Part shown: piece after piece, positions 5,961-6,115 of the stretch | How positions within the stretch are numbered: the stretch's first letter is position 1 | Layout: each line of letters begins with the position of its first letter | From: an uncultured Acetatifactor sp. | Lineage (GTDB): Bacteria; Bacillota; Clostridia; Lachnospirales; Lachnospiraceae | Reading direction: 5' to 3' | Assembly (NCBI GenBank): GCA_947644185.1 | Contig: CANRZC010000157.1 | Coordinates: 1 to 6,115, forward strand | Length of the DNA stretch: 6,115 nucleotides | Notes under the pieces: generated by a model | The model's input: the letters and a program-made list of their open reading frames with translations, nothing else | Databases searched by the model: none | Told to the model about the DNA's origin: nothing | Position numbers and translations under genes: made by a program

Positions 5961-6015
5961 GGAGGGAGACGCGAAAACAAGCAAAACTACCAGCGGAATA
6001 AGCCAAGTATGAATC
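5961..6015 (+). other. Gene-free spacer after the FHA gene with an orphan Shine-Dalgarno
   Basis: GGAGGGAG (5961-5968) starts on the base after the FHA stop codon. It is as strong as the binding sites that serve the other genes in the array, but no ATG, GTG or TTG follows within 5-12 bases. I see no hairpin with a T-run here, so no intrinsic terminator closes the pilus array before the next promoter. Confidence 0.5.
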
Positions 6016-6044
6016 TTGATTCTTATCTGGTTTCGTGCTAGAAT
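6016..6044 (+). promoter_or_regulatory. Sigma-A-type promoter for a gene at the right edge
   Basis: TTGATT (6016-6021, 4 of 6) is separated by exactly 17 bases from TAGAAT (6039-6044, 5 of 6), with TGC directly before it forming an extended -10. Transcription would begin near 6050-6052. The short inverted repeat GAATC-TT-GATTC (6011-6022) overlaps the -35 box and could be an operator. The promoter indicates that what follows is a new transcription unit, separate from the pilus array. Confidence 0.6.
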
Positions 6045-6086
6045 AAAATGCAGAAGTTTCGCAGAATCAGGATAGGGGATATACTT

Positions 6087-6115
6087 GTGGATAGCAGAGA
6101 GTATGAGAAAATTCT
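6087..6115 (+). CDS. Possible 5' end of a further gene, cut by the window edge
   Basis: GTG at 6087 is preceded by AGGGGA (6074-6079) with 7-base spacing and lies about 36 bases after the predicted transcription start. The visible residues would be M-D-S-R-E-Y-E-K-I, too few to assign a family. TTG 6085 and ATG 6103 in another frame are alternatives; the ATG has no well-spaced binding site. Position and signals support a gene start here, but the frame is uncertain. Confidence 0.35.

Noticed and set aside
6009..6041. Ten-residue open frame before the right-edge gene, considered as a leader peptide
   Set aside because: It overlaps the predicted promoter, so it would not be on that transcript, and it has no ribosome binding site.
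1..6115. CRISPR arrays, tRNA or rRNA genes, riboswitches, insertion-sequence ends
   Set aside because: I saw no spaced direct repeats, cloverleaf sequences, rRNA signatures, conserved leader folds or terminal inverted repeats with target duplications.

Overview
The window looks like chromosomal DNA from a Gram-positive anaerobe of the Clostridia, most likely a Lachnospiraceae-type gut bacterium. Three things suggest this: moderate GC, strong GGAGG-type ribosome binding sites, and a gene set (TadC-like T2SF protein, 58-residue Flp pilin, DUF5702-like protein, two TadE-like proteins, short A24 prepilin peptidase, DUF6382-like/FHA protein) that I recognise as the distal half of the Tad/Flp (type IVc) pilus locus of that family. 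The genus cannot be fixed from this sequence.

Layout. Positions 26-271 (minus strand) hold a small XRE/Cro-type regulator with its own convincing extended -10 promoter (337-365) and an inverted repeat over the predicted transcription start. Positions 272-398 are the divergent intergenic region. From 399 to 5960, seven plus-strand genes run as one tight array with gaps of 44, 1, 13-16, 6, 26 and 6 bases: TadC-like protein, Flp pilin (too short for ordinary ORF cut-offs), DUF5702-like pseudopilin, TadE-like protein with two C-terminal Cys/His repeats, prepilin peptidase, second TadE-like protein, and a DUF6382-like/FHA protein. Positions 5961-6115 hold no complete gene but contain a second good sigma-A-type promoter (6016-6044) and probably the first codons of a further gene at the right edge.

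How the genes fit together. The peptidase would trim the N-terminal leaders of the Flp pilin and the TadE-like minor pilins at the inner face of the membrane. The TadC-like protein would be part of the membrane platform on which the pilus is assembled. The DUF5702-like protein has a pilin-like N-terminus without the usual Glu and is probably an accessory pseudopilin. The FHA protein probably links the machine to Ser/Thr phosphorylation. The assembly ATPase (TadA/CpaF), TadZ and TadB partners are not in this window.

Most notable points. The TadC-like gene appears to have lost its 5' half where it meets the XRE gene. A shared A-Y/G-x-T-V(E) cleavage-site motif ties the DUF5702-like protein to the two TadE proteins. 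One TadE-like protein ends in a tandem H-x4-C...C-x2-C repeat and has a roughly 69-residue leader. An orphan Shine-Dalgarno directly after the FHA gene hints at a lost downstream gene. I see no wholly new system; the most unusual parts are the truncated platform gene next to a regulator and the Cys/His-tailed minor pilin.
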